A stretch of DNA of 53,542 nucleotides from Clostridiales bacterium Firm_08 (GTDB lineage: Bacteria; Bacillota; Clostridia; Oscillospirales; QAKW01): assembly GCA_001604045.1 (NCBI GenBank), contig LVAN01000024.1, positions 1-53,542 on the forward strand. The letters run 5' to 3'. The notes under the pieces were generated by a model. That model was given only the letters and a program-made list of their open reading frames with translations, was not told where the DNA came from and searched no databases. Both the position numbers and the translations under genes were made by a program. Of this stretch, positions 23,453 to 32,972 are shown one piece after another (the stretch's first letter is position 1; each line of letters starts with the position of its first letter).

Positions 23453-25872
23453 TACCGTCTCGTGATCCCCATCGTGTACTCGAGTTTCCGGACGATCTTA
23501 TCGACATATTTGTCCACCTCGCCCGGCGCGAATTCCTGATCCTCCGGCGAGAACAAAACGCTGAACGCGAGGCTCTTTTTGCCCGCGCCCACCCGCTTTT
23601 CGTCACGGTAGACGTCGAACAGATCGACCGAGCGGACGTACTTGCAGGAGGAGCGCACCGCGTCCTCGATATCGGCACAGCGCACGCTCTCATCCATCAC
23701 CAGCGCGAGGTCGCGCCGCTCGTCGGCGAACCTCGAGAGCGGGCGGTATTTCATCGTCCCGAACAGGTGGCTTTCCAGCGCCTTGTAGTCGATCTGGCCG
23801 AGGAACACCGGCTTGTCGATCGAAAGATCCGCCGCGACGTCGTGCGCCAGCGCGCCCATCACGCCGATCTTCTCTTCCCCGAGAAAGATCGCCGCCGTCA
23901 TGCCGGGATGAAGGAAGGGCAGCGTGTCCGCCTCACAGCGGAAGTTCAGCCCGAACGCCTCCTCGATCGCGGCGAGCGCGCTCTTGGCGGTAAAGAAGGT
24001 CTCCCCCTCCCCGAACACGCCGAAAGAGAGCGTTTTCCGTTCCTCGGGATAGTCGGTGATGGGCAGCTCGTCCGCGAGGAACCGGGCGCCGATCTCAAAC
24101 AGCCGTCCCGCGGGATTGCCGCGGCGCAGGTTGCGCACGATGGCATTCAGCATGGAGGGAAGCAGGGTGGTGCGCATCAGTGAGAGATCCTCGCTGATGG
24201 GGTTTTTGATGCGGATGGCTTTGCGCTCCGGCGCGTCGTCCGGCAGGCGGAGCGTATCGAGATCGGCGGGAGAAAAGAAAGAATAGAACACCGTTTCAAA
24301 GAAGCCCTGCGAGACCAGCGCGTTTTTCAGCCGCAGCAGCGCCGTCTGTTCGTCGGCGCGGCCGCCGGCGGTGACCCGGGCGGTCTCCAGAAATCTCGGC
24401 GTGATATGCTCGTAGCCGTAACTGCGGATGACCTCCTCGGCGATGTCGGAGACGTGATCGTCGATGTCCTCCCGCCAGGGCGGCACGGAAAGCCGCAGGG
24501 TATCGCCCTCGATCTCCGGCGCAAAGTCAAGCGCCGCGAGATGGCGCAGGATCTCATCACTCGGCACGGTGATGCCGAGCAGGGCGTTCATTTTGGAAAT
24601 ACTGACGGTCAGCGGCCGGGGCGCGGGATCGGGACCCGCCGCCCGCTCGATATGGAGCGAGGACACCTTGCCGCAGCCGAGTTGTTCCACCAGATGCAGC
24701 GCCCGTTTGACGCCGTTGACGGTGGCGTATTCATCCACGCCTTTTTCGTAGCGCTGGGACGAGTCGGTGGGCTGACCGAGCGCTCTCGCCGTGCGGCGGA
24801 TGTTGTCCCGGGCGAATTTGGCGCACTCAAAGACGACTTCCGTCGTCGTATCCCGGATCTCGGAGTTGAGCCCGCCCATCACGCCCGCCAGCGCGACCGG
24901 CTTTTTGCCGTCGCAGATGACGAGGTTGTCGGGGGTCAGCGCGAATTCTTTTTCATCCAGCGTTATGATCTTTTCGCCCGGCTCGGCGCGGCGGACGCGG
25001 ATCTTGTTCCCTTCCAGGAAATCAAGATCGAACGCGTGCATCGGCTGACCGAACTCTTTGAGAACGAAGTTGGTGATGTCCACGATATTGGAGATGGAGC
25101 GCACGCCGACCAGCGCGAGATACCGCCGCATCCACGCGGGGGACGGCGCGATGGTGACGTCGGAGACGTAGTGCGCGATATAGCGCGGGCAGAGATCCGG
25201 CGCGTCGACGGTGACGTCGAAATCAATGGTCTTGCCCGTTTCGGCATAGGAAAGATCGGGCATTTTGAATGGTTTTTTGAGGACCGCCGCGACTTCCCGC
25301 GCCATACCGACGATGCTTTGGCAGTCGGGACGGTTGGCGGTCAGCGCGATGTCGAAAATAAAATCGTCAAGTCCCAGTAGCGGCTTTACGTCCTCGCCGG
25401 GGACGGCGTCCTCCGGCAGGACCAGCAGACCGAAATACTCCGCGCCGGGACAGAGGTCGTCGTTGAGCCCGAGTTCCACGCCGGAGCAGAGCATACCCTC
25501 GCTCTCGATGCCGCGGATCTTGCCTTTTGAAATGGTCATCACGCCCTCGGGGGTGATATGATCCCTCGCGGTCTTTATGACCGTCGCGCCGACAAGCGCC
25601 GCGGGGTATTTGCCGCCGGGACGGACGTTGTCCGCGCCGCAGCAGATCTGAAACGTTCCCTTATCGCCGCAGTCGACGGTACAGACGCTGATATGCGTAT
25701 CCGGGACGGGGGTCACGCTTTTGACAAGTCCGACAACGACGCCGGAAACGTCTTTCCCGACCTCGATGACTTCCTCCACCTCAAAGCCCGCGCCAAACAG
25801 TTTTTCCTCAAGCTCCCTGACGCTGACGTCGATGTCAACGTATTCTCTGAGCCAACTCAGCGGTGCCAGCAT
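23452..25872 (-). CDS. pheT: phenylalanyl-tRNA synthetase beta subunit
   Basis: An 806-residue bacterial PheT with the usual domain order: N-terminal MLAPLSWLREYVDIDV, an EMAP-like tRNA-binding OB domain (residues 40-150), B3/B4 editing region, B5 domain, a catalytic-like domain and the C-terminal FDX-ACB anticodon domain (about 710-800, beginning RPLSRFADERRDLALV). It forms the heterotetramer that charges tRNA-Phe and edits Tyr-tRNA-Phe. AGGAGG for its ATG lies in the pheS-pheT gap of 12 bases. The stop codon abuts hairpin repeat copy A. Confidence 0.96.
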   Translation of the reverse strand: MLAPLSWLREYVDIDVSVRELEEKLFGAGFEVEEVIEVGKDVSGVVVGLVKSVTPVPDTHISVCTVDCGDKGTFQICCGADNVRPGGKYPAALVGATVIKTARDHITPEGVMTISKGKIRGIESEGMLCSGVELGLNDDLCPGAEYFGLLVLPEDAVPGEDVKPLLGLDDFIFDIALTANRPDCQSIVGMAREVAAVLKKPFKMPDLSYAETGKTIDFDVTVDAPDLCPRYIAHYVSDVTIAPSPAWMRRYLALVGVRSISNIVDITNFVLKEFGQPMHAFDLDFLEGNKIRVRRAEPGEKIITLDEKEFALTPDNLVICDGKKPVALAGVMGGLNSEIRDTTTEVVFECAKFARDNIRRTARALGQPTDSSQRYEKGVDEYATVNGVKRALHLVEQLGCGKVSSLHIERAAGPDPAPRPLTVSISKMNALLGITVPSDEILRHLAALDFAPEIEGDTLRLSVPPWREDIDDHVSDIAEEVIRSYGYEHITPRFLETARVTAGGRADEQTALLRLKNALVSQGFFETVFYSFFSPADLDTLRLPDDAPERKAIRIKNPISEDLSLMRTTLLPSMLNAIVRNLRRGNPAGRLFEIGARFLADELPITDYPEERKTLSFGVFGEGETFFTAKSALAAIEEAFGLNFRCEADTLPFLHPGMTAAIFLGEEKIGVMGALAHDVAADLSIDKPVFLGQIDYKALESHLFGTMKYRPLSRFADERRDLALVMDESVRCADIEDAVRSSCKYVRSVDLFDVYRDEKRVGAGKKSLAFSVLFSPEDQEFAPGEVDKYVDKIVRKLEYTMGITRR

Positions 25873-25884
25873 ATCCTCGTCCTC

Positions 25885-26910
25885 CTATCTCACGAATTGT
25901 TTCTCAAAGCGCATATCGCCCTCGAACAGCGCCTTGATATTGTTGATACCGTATTTGAGCATCGCGATGCGCTCGACGCCCATACCGAAGGCAAATCCGG
26001 TGTAAACGTCGGGATCGATGCCACAGTTTTCCAGCACGTGGCGGTTGACCATGCCCGCGCCCAGCACCTCGATCCAGCCGGTGCCCTTGCAGAGTTTACA
26101 ACCTTTGCCGCCGCAGGCGAAACAACTGACGTCCACCTCCACCGACGGCTCGGTGAAGGGGAAATAGGACGGGCGAAGTCTCGTGCCCACGCCCTCGCCG
26201 AACACGCGGCGGGCGAAGGTGTCGAGCATGCCCTGCAGATCGCAGACCGAGATGCCTTTGTCCACGACCAGTCCCTCCATCTGCGTGAACATCGGGGAGT
26301 GGGTGGCGTCGTCGTCCGAGCGGAACACACTGCCGGGCGAGAGGATCTTGATGGGCGGGCGGCGGTTCTCCATCACGTGGATCTGCCCCGCCGAGGTCTG
26401 CGTTCTCAGCAGAAACTCGTCGGTCAGATAAAACGTGTCCTGCATATCCCGCGCCGGATGGTCTTTGGGCGTGTTGAGCGCGGTGAAATTATAGTAGTCG
26501 TTTTCGATCTGCGAGCCCTCGTAGACGTCAAAGCCCATCCCCGCGAAAATGTCGATGAGTTCCTGCGTGACGATGGTGATGGGATGCAGCGCGCCGACCG
26601 GCCTCTTTTCGGCGGGCATCGTCACGTCGATGCGTTCGCTCTCGTTCTTTTTCGCGAGCTCCGCCTCCCTGACGGCGGCGTCCGCCGCCTCAAAGCGGCT
26701 GATCGCCCAGCTTTTCAGCTCGTTTACCACCTTGCCGAACGCCGGGCGCTCCTCGGGAGAAAGGTCCTTCATCCCCTTCATCAGCCCGGTGATCTTTCCC
26801 TCGCGGTTGTCGAGGAAGGTCTTGCGGAACTCGTAGAGCGCGCTGCTTGACTTCATCGTAGTGATCTTTTGTTCGATCTCGGCGCGGATCTGCGCGATTT
26901 TCTCGTTCAT
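25885..26910 (-). CDS. pheS: phenylalanyl-tRNA synthetase alpha subunit
   Basis: A 341-residue class II aminoacyl-tRNA synthetase subunit. A coiled-coil N-terminus (residues 1-85) precedes motif 1; motif 2 includes [18 protein letters not shown], and motif 3 [34 protein letters not shown] is the cysteine-rich zinc-knuckle-like variant seen in some Firmicute PheS. The ATG at 26910 ([11 protein letters not shown]) is chosen over upstream frame extension because GGAGGGAAAGAT precedes it and the extension runs through the T-box terminator. Confidence 0.95.
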   Translation of the reverse strand: MNEKIAQIRAEIEQKITTMKSSSALYEFRKTFLDNREGKITGLMKGMKDLSPEERPAFGKVVNELKSWAISRFEAADAAVREAELAKKNESERIDVTMPAEKRPVGALHPITIVTQELIDIFAGMGFDVYEGSQIENDYYNFTALNTPKDHPARDMQDTFYLTDEFLLRTQTSAGQIHVMENRRPPIKILSPGSVFRSDDDATHSPMFTQMEGLVVDKGISVCDLQGMLDTFARRVFGEGVGTRLRPSYFPFTEPSVEVDVSCFACGGKGCKLCKGTGWIEVLGAGMVNRHVLENCGIDPDVYTGFAFGMGVERIAMLKYGINNIKALFEGDMRFEKQFVR

Positions 26911-26927
26911 ATCTTTCCCTCCGTAAA

Positions 26928-27150
26928 AAAATAAAACTCCCGTCCGACAGGACGAAAGTTTCCGTGGTACCACCTGAATTCCGGGGGGATCCCCCGGCAC
27001 TCCCGCCTAACGCCGCGTCCGCGGAGCGGTATTTCCCCCGCCCTGCTCCCGAAATGAAGTGCTTTTCCCCCTGCCCGCGCGCGCTTTCAGCCGATGGCGC
27101 GCGCTCTCTGCCGGGCATCCCGGAGATCCGCCGTTCCGATCTTCGCATTT
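26928..27150 (-). promoter_or_regulatory. T-box riboswitch (Phe) controlling pheST
   Basis: The minus-strand leader carries the T-box CAGGTGGTACCACGG (about 26963-26977), a large stem I with a GCGCGCGC/GCGCGCGC apical helix, the AGAGAG motif, and a candidate specifier TTC at 27058-27056. The terminator is CTTTCGTCC/GGACGGGAG followed by TTTTATTTTTTT at the pheS-proximal end. Uncharged tRNA-Phe should pair with TTC and the T-box and switch on transcription. The specifier placement is inferred. Confidence 0.85.
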
Positions 27151-27156
27151 ACAAGT

Positions 27157-27185
27157 ATTTTACCCTTTTCCCCGCGGTTTGTCAA
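27157..27185 (-). promoter_or_regulatory. SigA promoter of pheST
   Basis: On the minus strand, TTGACA, 17 bases, TAAAAT, directly before the T-box leader. Confidence 0.8.
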
Positions 27186-27192
27186 GTATCAC

Positions 27193-27221
27193 TTGCTTTT
27201 TTGCCGGCGGTGTGGTACAAT
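27193..27221 (+). promoter_or_regulatory. SigA promoter of the 27331-29482 operon
   Basis: TTGCTT, 17 bases, TACAAT, divergent from the pheST promoter. The leader then contains the dispersed motif CCTGCCTCCCTTGTG (27266-27289), also found at 33141-33164. Confidence 0.6.
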
Positions 27222-27330
27222 CGGAACGGTAATACCCGATCGAAACGAAATGATTTCGGTGTCCCCCTGCCTCCCTTGTGCAAAGGGAGCCGGAGAGTTT
27301 TCTCACATGATAACAAAGGAGTTTGTTACT

Positions 27331-27714
27331 ATGGAATTTGATTTCAACATCAAAAAGATCAAACGCACGCTGTTCAATATCGTACGGTACGCCTTTTTCG
27401 CCGTCGCCGGCATCACGGCGCTGTTCTGCATTTTCGACGTCATCAAGGGCGGGCTGTTCGCCGCCAGCGCGGACATCAAGGGCGGCATCGGGCTGGCGCT
27501 CGTCGTCGTCGCGGGCATGGCGGCGCAGATCTTTTTCGAGGCGCGCGTCGGGATGGGGCTTCGCAAAAAAGACAAGCGCGCCCTATCCTTCAACTTCTAT
27601 CTCATCCCGCTGTCTCTGCTGCTGCTGATCCTCTCGCTGATCGGGCATTACAACGTTCTGCCCGCTCTGTTCGGGCTGATCCTGCCGCTGCTGCTGGTCT
27701 ATACGTTGAGGTAA
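27331..27714 (+). CDS. four-TM membrane protein of unknown function
   Basis: A 127-residue protein beginning MEFDFNIKKIKRTLFN, with a basic N-terminus and about four hydrophobic segments (residues 15-36, 48-68, 85-103, 107-125). The family is not recognised. The ATG at 27331 follows AAAGGAG at a slightly long spacing; upstream frame extension covers the promoter and repeat and is rejected. It is the first gene of an operon with a 3-base gap to the epimerase-like gene. Confidence 0.6.
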   Translation: MEFDFNIKKIKRTLFNIVRYAFFAVAGITALFCIFDVIKGGLFAASADIKGGIGLALVVVAGMAAQIFFEARVGMGLRKKDKRALSFNFYLIPLSLLLLILSLIGHYNVLPALFGLILPLLLVYTLR

Positions 27715-27717
27715 GAT

Positions 27718-28566
27718 ATGATCGATTTACGAAATCAGAACATCACGCTGCGGGTAAACCCCCTCGGCGCGCAAATGGAGGCGCTTGCCGTTTACGGCAA
27801 GCCTCTTTTATGGGAAAAAGATCCCGCCGTATGGAACGGCACCGCGCCGGTGCTGTTCCCCATCTGCGGCAGACTGGCGGAGGGGAGATACCTGCTGGAC
27901 GGCGCCTCTTATGAACTGCCCATCCACGGCTTTGCCAGAAATATGCTCTTTACCGTCGCCAAACGTACGGAAACGGAAGCCGTCTTTTCCCTGTCCGACA
28001 GCGCGGAGACCCGCGCCGTCTACCCCTTTGCCTTCCGTTTCGATATCGCCTTTTCCCTGCTGGAAAACGGCGTGGAGATCGCCTACACCGTCCATAATCC
28101 CGGCGCTCGCCCCCTGCCCTTCGCGACGGGCGGGCATTACGGCTTTACCGCGCCCGGCGGCGTGGACCGGTACAAGATCGTCTTTGACCGTCCCCTTTCC
28201 CTTGCCCGCGAGGTGCTTGCCGCGGGCCTGCTGACCGGCGGACGGGAACCCGTTCCCTGTGAAGGCGATACACTTTACATGGATTATTCAATGTGCGACA
28301 ACGACTCTTACGTGTTTGTCGGTCAGGACAGCCGCGCCTGCGCGCTCATGCCCCGCAAGGGAGCGGGAAAGATCCTTCTCGAGTACCCCGACACGCCCCA
28401 TCTGCTGCTCTGGACCCAGCCCGGCGCGGAGTATCTTTGTATTGAACCCTGGACAGGCTGCCCCGACGGGCAGACCCCGACCGATCTGTATAAAAAAAAG
28501 GAAATGCGCCTTGTCCCGCCGGGCGGCACAAAACGCGTCATCCACAGAATAAAAGGAGAAATATAA
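27718..28566 (+). CDS. aldose 1-epimerase family protein (LacX-like)
   Basis: A 282-residue member of the galactose mutarotase superfamily, close to the LacX branch. PVLFPICGRLAEGRY near residue 43 and HGFARNMLF near residue 71 hold the catalytic-site Arg and His. ATGGHYGFTAPGG near residue 140 is the second His region, though canonical GHPYF is changed to GHYGF. WTQPGAEYLCIEPW contains the C-terminal Glu expected as general base. It probably interconverts anomers of an unidentified hexose. The start lies only three bases after the preceding gene. Confidence 0.8.
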   Translation: MIDLRNQNITLRVNPLGAQMEALAVYGKPLLWEKDPAVWNGTAPVLFPICGRLAEGRYLLDGASYELPIHGFARNMLFTVAKRTETEAVFSLSDSAETRAVYPFAFRFDIAFSLLENGVEIAYTVHNPGARPLPFATGGHYGFTAPGGVDRYKIVFDRPLSLAREVLAAGLLTGGREPVPCEGDTLYMDYSMCDNDSYVFVGQDSRACALMPRKGAGKILLEYPDTPHLLLWTQPGAEYLCIEPWTGCPDGQTPTDLYKKKEMRLVPPGGTKRVIHRIKGEI

Positions 28567-28567
28567 G

Positions 28568-29482
28568 GTGAGTTGGTTTATTTTCTCAGTCATCGCGCTT
28601 TTGTGCTGGAGCGGCTCGGATCTTTTCTCAAAGATCGGCTGTCAGGACAAGGCGGACAAATACTCCCACCTCAAGATGGTGACGGCGGTCGGCGTCGTTA
28701 TGGGACTGCACGCCGCCTGGGAGATCTTTTTCAACCATGTGGAGATCTCCTGGAACGTCATTGTCACCTATCTGCCGGTGTCGGCGCTTTACATCCTCTC
28801 GATGGCGATCGGCTACCTCGGCCTGCGCTACATCGAGCTGTCCATCTCCTCCCCCATCTGCAACTCATCCGGCGCCATCGTCGCGGTGCTGACCCTCGCC
28901 ACGAAAGGGATCGGCGACGATCTGCCGCCGGCGGCGCTGATCGCCGTGGCGCTGGTCGCGATCGGCGTCATTTCCCTCGGCTTTGTGGAAGCGAACGAGG
29001 ACGACGATATGCGCCGCGCCCGTCAGGACGCGTCCAACCGCCGCTACGCCAAAAGCTGGCTCGCCCTCGCCATCCCGGTGGTCTACTGTCTGCTGGACGC
29101 GCTGGGCACCTTCGCGGACAGCAAGGTGCTGGAAAAACTCGATGAAAATTCCTGCAACGTCGCCTATGAACTGACCTTTCTGTTCATCGGCGTCCTCTGC
29201 GCGATCTACGTGTTCGGCGTCAAGCGGCAGCGGCTGACGCCCAAAGCGGCGGCGCCGAGATTTACCGGCGCGATCTTTGAGACGATCGGGCAGTTTTTCT
29301 ACATTTACGCGCTGGCGGACAGCGACCACGTCGCCTTTTCCGCGCCCATCATCTCCGCCTACTGCGTGGCAAGCGTCGTATGGAGCCGTATTTTCCTCAA
29401 AGAAAAACTCTCCCTCAAACACTACCTCTGCATCGGCGTCACCGTCCTCGGCATCATCGGCCTCGGCATATTCGATATTTAA
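28568..29482 (+). CDS. EamA/DMT-superfamily transporter
   Basis: A 304-residue membrane protein with ten predicted helices in two EamA repeats separated by a charged cytoplasmic loop (EANEDDDMRRARQDASNRR near residue 140). SWFIFSVIALLCWSGSDLFSKIG and the C-terminal SLKHYLCIGVTVLGIIGLGIF are typical of drug/metabolite exporters. The substrate is unknown; neighbours suggest a sugar-related metabolite. The start is GTG, with AAAGGAG nine bases upstream, one base after the epimerase-like stop codon. Confidence 0.82.
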   Translation: MSWFIFSVIALLCWSGSDLFSKIGCQDKADKYSHLKMVTAVGVVMGLHAAWEIFFNHVEISWNVIVTYLPVSALYILSMAIGYLGLRYIELSISSPICNSSGAIVAVLTLATKGIGDDLPPAALIAVALVAIGVISLGFVEANEDDDMRRARQDASNRRYAKSWLALAIPVVYCLLDALGTFADSKVLEKLDENSCNVAYELTFLFIGVLCAIYVFGVKRQRLTPKAAAPRFTGAIFETIGQFFYIYALADSDHVAFSAPIISAYCVASVVWSRIFLKEKLSLKHYLCIGVTVLGIIGLGIFDI

Positions 29483-29499
29483 ATTTTTTAAAAATAAAG

Positions 29500-29527
29500 A
29501 AGGCAATGCGGACGCATTGCCTTTTTA
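29500..29527. terminator. terminator between converging genes
   Basis: A 10-base stem AAGGCAATGC with GCATTGCCTT and loop GGAC, followed by T on the plus strand. It serves the EamA operon and can serve prfB on the other strand. Confidence 0.85.
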
Positions 29528-29530
29528 TTG

Positions 29531-30643
29531 TTATTCCACGCTGTTTTTCGCGTGCAGGAGATACGCTGTGATAAACCCGTCGAGATCGCCGTCCATCACG
29601 GCGCCTATATTGCCGTTTTCAAACCCGGTGCGGTGATCCTTGGCGAGGGTATAGGGCATAAACACGTAACTGCGGATCTGACTGCCCCAGCCGATCTGCA
29701 TCATTTCCCCCTTGATGTCCTCGATCTTTTCGAGATGCTCCCGCTCCTTGACCTGCAGCAGTTTACTTTTGAGCATTTTCATCGCCATATCGCGGTTTTT
29801 GTGCTGACTGCGCTCGTTCTGACAGGTCACCACGATCCCGGTGGGCAGGTGGGTGATGCGGATGGCGGAGTCCGTCTTGTTGATATGCTGTCCGCCCGCG
29901 CCGCTGGCGCGGTAGGTGTCCACGCGGATCTCCTCGTCCTTGATGACGATCTCCGCGTCGTTTTCGATCTCCGGCATCACTTCAAGAGAGGCGAAAGAGG
30001 TGTGCCTTCTGCCCGACGAGTCAAAGGGCGAGACCCGCACCAGACGATGCACGCCCATCTCGCTTTTAAGGTATCCGTAAGCGTAGGTGCCCTCGACCAT
30101 GATGGTCGCGCTTTTGATGCCCGCCTCGTCGCCGTCCAGGTAGTCCATCACCTTGACCTTGAAATCATGGCGCTGGGCGTAGCGGGTGTACATACGGTAC
30201 AGCATCTCCGCCCAGTCCTGCGCCTCGGTGCCGCCGGCGCCGGCGTGGAAGGTGAGGATCGCGTTGTTCTTGTCGTACTCGCCGTCCAGCAATGCCTTGA
30301 GGTTTTCCTCCTCCAGCCGCTTTTCAAACGCGGAAAACTCCGCGTCAAGTTCCTTTAAGATCTCCTCGTCGGGATCCTCCTCCGCCATCTCCACCATCGC
30401 GCCGAGATCCTCGAAGGTGCCGCGCAGACTGTCAAATCCCTCGATCAGGCTTTCCTGCGCCTTGATCTCTTTGAGGACTTTCTGCGACGCGTCAAGATCG
30501 TCCCAGAACCCCGGCTTTTCGCTGTCCGCCCGCAAGGCGGCGAGCCGCTCCCTGGCGCCCTCGACGCCAAGCGCTTTTTCCAGTTTATCGACCTCGGGCG
30601 CGAGCGCCGAGAGTTTCATCTTGATATCGTCTAAAATGATCAT
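29531..30643 (-). CDS. prfB: peptide chain release factor 2
   Basis: A 370-residue RF2 that frees peptides at UGA and UAA stops. VSPFDSSGRRHTSF carries the SPF stop-recognition tripeptide and SGAGGQHINKTDSAIR the catalytic GGQ. The frame is continuous from MIILDDIKMKLSALAPEV, so the programmed +1 frameshift that controls RF2 in many bacteria is absent. The ATG at 30643 is supported by AGGAGG six bases upstream. The gene is monocistronic. Confidence 0.96.
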   Translation of the reverse strand: MIILDDIKMKLSALAPEVDKLEKALGVEGARERLAALRADSEKPGFWDDLDASQKVLKEIKAQESLIEGFDSLRGTFEDLGAMVEMAEEDPDEEILKELDAEFSAFEKRLEEENLKALLDGEYDKNNAILTFHAGAGGTEAQDWAEMLYRMYTRYAQRHDFKVKVMDYLDGDEAGIKSATIMVEGTYAYGYLKSEMGVHRLVRVSPFDSSGRRHTSFASLEVMPEIENDAEIVIKDEEIRVDTYRASGAGGQHINKTDSAIRITHLPTGIVVTCQNERSQHKNRDMAMKMLKSKLLQVKEREHLEKIEDIKGEMMQIGWGSQIRSYVFMPYTLAKDHRTGFENGNIGAVMDGDLDGFITAYLLHAKNSVE

Positions 30644-30668
30644 AGCGATCCTCCTGTCTTTATAATAT

Positions 30669-30697
30669 ATCATACCACTCTTTTTTTATATTTGCAA
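30669..30697 (-). promoter_or_regulatory. SigA promoter of prfB
   Basis: On the minus strand, TTGCAA, 17 bases, TATGAT, about 25 bases before the start codon. Confidence 0.7.
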
Positions 30698-30705
30698 CAA
30701 AACTC

Positions 30706-30734
30706 TTTACGAAACCGGAAAAAAGTGCTAACAT
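30706..30734 (+). promoter_or_regulatory. weak candidate promoter of the LtaS-like gene
   Basis: TTTACG, 17 bases, TAACAT; two to three bases off consensus in each box. It is divergent from the prfB promoter. Confidence 0.4.
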
Positions 30735-30756
30735 ATCTTATAAGGATGTGATTTTC

Positions 30757-32598
30757 TTGAAAGAAAAACTGCGCGCTCTGCGCGCTTCTTTACAATGTAA
30801 TAAAGCGTGGCGGGCCGCGCGGTACGTCCTTCTCGCCTTTTTTATCCCCTTCATCTGGGCGGTGACCGAGATGTTCAACTACGAAGGGCTTTCGAAATAT
30901 TTTCGTTTCATCGGCCTGCATCCCGGCTCGGCGGCGCTGGCGTTCTGCGTCACGGCGCTGCTGTTTGCCGCGTTTTTGTTCGCGGTGCGGCGGGGCTGGA
31001 TCGCCGCGGCGATCCTCGGCGCGCTGTACCTGATCTGCGGCTATGTGAATTTCATCAAGACCGCGCTCAACGGCGAGCATTTCACCCCCTGGGATCTCGC
31101 GATGGCGGGCAAAATGGGGCAGCTTTTATCCTTCACCCGCATCCGCCTGCCCTGGTGGGCGTACGTCGTTCCCTTTATCGTCGCGGCGTTTGTCTGGGTG
31201 CTGTGGTTCCTCGGGGCGGATCTTAAGACCTTCGGCAAGTGGGACGCCCTGTGGCGGCCGATCGGTACGCTTTTGATGCTCGCCCTGCTCATCCTGCCCT
31301 TCGCCAAACCGAAATGGGCGGAAAAAACGCTCAAAAAGTTCGGCATGAGTTTTATGGACGCGGCGCTGCAAAGTTCCAACTACCGCGCCAACGGTTTTGT
31401 CGGCGCGTTCACCCTCAACCTCGTAAGTATGAACGTCGAGGCGCCGGAGGGGTACGATGAGGACGCCGTAAAAGAACTGCTGGGGGGCTTTTCCGGCACT
31501 GAAGGGACCGGCAAAACGCCGGACGTCATCTGCATCCTCTGCGAGAGTTTCTGGGATATCCGGAACCTTCCCGGCACCACCTTTTCCAAAGATCCGCTGG
31601 CGTACTACGACGCGCTCTGTGAGATGGACAACGCGTACAGCGGCACCTTTTATTCCTCCGCGACCGGCGGCGGCACCGTGCGTCCGGAATTTGAAGTGCT
31701 CACCGGGCTGACCACCGACTTTCTGCCTGCCGGCACCGTCCCTTATCAGTACGTAAAGTCACCGTTCCCCAACTACGTCTCAAATTATAAGGAACAGGGC
31801 TACACGACGCTTGCGATGCACCCCTACGACAAGACTTTTTACAGCCGTTCCTCCGCCTACGGCGCCGTCGGATTTGACGCCTATTACGGCGACAGCGAGA
31901 TCGCCGAAATGGTGGACGTCACCTACAAGCGCGGCTACATCAGCGACGACAGTTTCGCCGACGCGATGATCAAACAGCTCGAGGCGCACAAAAACGAGCC
32001 GACCTTCCTGTTCGGCATCTCGATGGAAAACCATCAGACCTATTACGCGCTCCAGCACGGCGATATCGAGATCACCGTCGACAATCCCGCGCTGTCCGGC
32101 GCGACAAAAGACGCCGTCACCACCTACACGCAGGGCGCCTACCACGCCTGTCAGATGATGGAAAAACTTGTAAACTACATCAACAGCCGGGGCAAGGACA
32201 CCGTTCTGGTGCTGTTCGGCGACCACCTGCCCACCCTGGGGCCCAACTTCGACGCCTACCGCGCCGCCGGACTGTTCGACGGCGAGGCGGCGGACACGGC
32301 GGAGGCGAAACTGATGTACGGCACGCCGTTTGTCGTCTACGCCAATTACGATATGGAAAGCGGCATCCTCAAAAAAAAGGGCAACGAGATCTCCCCCTAT
32401 TATCTTTTGGACGCCGTCGCTCTCAGCACCGGCACGGCGCGCACGCCGTATATGGATCTGCTGCTGGAGCGTTTTGGGGAAGTTCCTTACTACAACAGCC
32501 GCCTAATGATGAAAAAGACGAAAGCGGTCAAGGCGCTGCGCCGCACGCAGGAGCTGATCACCTACGACCGCGTTTTCGGCAAACAGTATTCAAAATAA
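30757..32598 (+). CDS. LTA synthase/phosphoglycerol transferase family protein
   Basis: A 613-residue membrane sulfatase-fold enzyme of the LtaS/MdoB family. Five N-terminal helices (about residues 20-190) lead to an extracellular alkaline-phosphatase-superfamily domain. VICILCESFWDI binds metal, SATGGGTVRPEFEVLTGL contains the probable threonine nucleophile region, and VLFGDHLPTLGPNF holds the second metal Asp-His. It should transfer glycerol phosphate from phosphatidylglycerol onto a cell-envelope polymer. TTG at 30757 fits AAGGA (10 bases upstream) better than GTG at 30748; the choice is uncertain. A strong terminator follows. Confidence 0.85.
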   Translation: MKEKLRALRASLQCNKAWRAARYVLLAFFIPFIWAVTEMFNYEGLSKYFRFIGLHPGSAALAFCVTALLFAAFLFAVRRGWIAAAILGALYLICGYVNFIKTALNGEHFTPWDLAMAGKMGQLLSFTRIRLPWWAYVVPFIVAAFVWVLWFLGADLKTFGKWDALWRPIGTLLMLALLILPFAKPKWAEKTLKKFGMSFMDAALQSSNYRANGFVGAFTLNLVSMNVEAPEGYDEDAVKELLGGFSGTEGTGKTPDVICILCESFWDIRNLPGTTFSKDPLAYYDALCEMDNAYSGTFYSSATGGGTVRPEFEVLTGLTTDFLPAGTVPYQYVKSPFPNYVSNYKEQGYTTLAMHPYDKTFYSRSSAYGAVGFDAYYGDSEIAEMVDVTYKRGYISDDSFADAMIKQLEAHKNEPTFLFGISMENHQTYYALQHGDIEITVDNPALSGATKDAVTTYTQGAYHACQMMEKLVNYINSRGKDTVLVLFGDHLPTLGPNFDAYRAAGLFDGEAADTAEAKLMYGTPFVVYANYDMESGILKKKGNEISPYYLLDAVALSTGTARTPYMDLLLERFGEVPYYNSRLMMKKTKAVKALRRTQELITYDRVFGKQYSK

Positions 32599-32602
32599 AC
32601 TC

Positions 32603-32642
32603 ATAACAAAAACACACGACCAAGGTCGTGTGTTTTTGTTAT
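32603..32642. terminator. bidirectional terminator
   Basis: A perfect 19-base stem ATAACAAAAACACACGACC with its complement and loop AA. The A/T outer part can serve both the LtaS-like gene and the tRNA-Gly transcript from the right. Confidence 0.9.
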
Positions 32643-32679
32643 GGTGGGATAATCAGCAAAGCATATTTGCGATGCCTGA

Positions 32680-32755
32680 TGGAGCGGGTGACGAGGCTCG
32701 AACTCGCTACCTTCACCTTGGCAAGGTGACGCTCTACCAGATGAGCTACACCCGC
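32680..32755 (-). tRNA. tRNA-Gly (anticodon GCC)
   Basis: A 76-nt minus-strand tRNA with acceptor GCGGGTG, D arm GTAGCTCATCTGGTAGAGC, anticodon loop TTGCCAA between TCACC and GGTGA, T-loop GTTCGAGCC and encoded CCA. The anticodon GCC reads GGC and GGU. Confidence 0.96.
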
Positions 32756-32791
32756 GTCTTGCCTGCCGCTTTTGAAAAACGGCAAGATATA

Positions 32792-32820
32792 TTATATCTG
32801 TATATCGCGAAAATGTCAAT
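32792..32820 (-). promoter_or_regulatory. SigA promoter of tRNA-Gly
   Basis: On the minus strand, TTGACA, 17 bases, TATAAT: full consensus, about 37 bases before the tRNA 5' end. Confidence 0.85.
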
Positions 32821-32972
32821 AGTTTTTTAAATTTTTTTTGCGCTGACCGGAATTTGGTCTTCCAAACGCGCCGACTTTCATGAAATCCGCGGAGACAGGG
32901 GACGGCACTATGTCTCCATTGTTTGCAGTATTTATTTCCACCTCATCAGTTTCGCGCCGAAGGCGCTCAACA

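Noticed and set aside
30550-30643. A programmed frameshift site in prfB
   Set aside because: The frame is open throughout the N-terminal region with no internal UGA, and the ATG is well supported.
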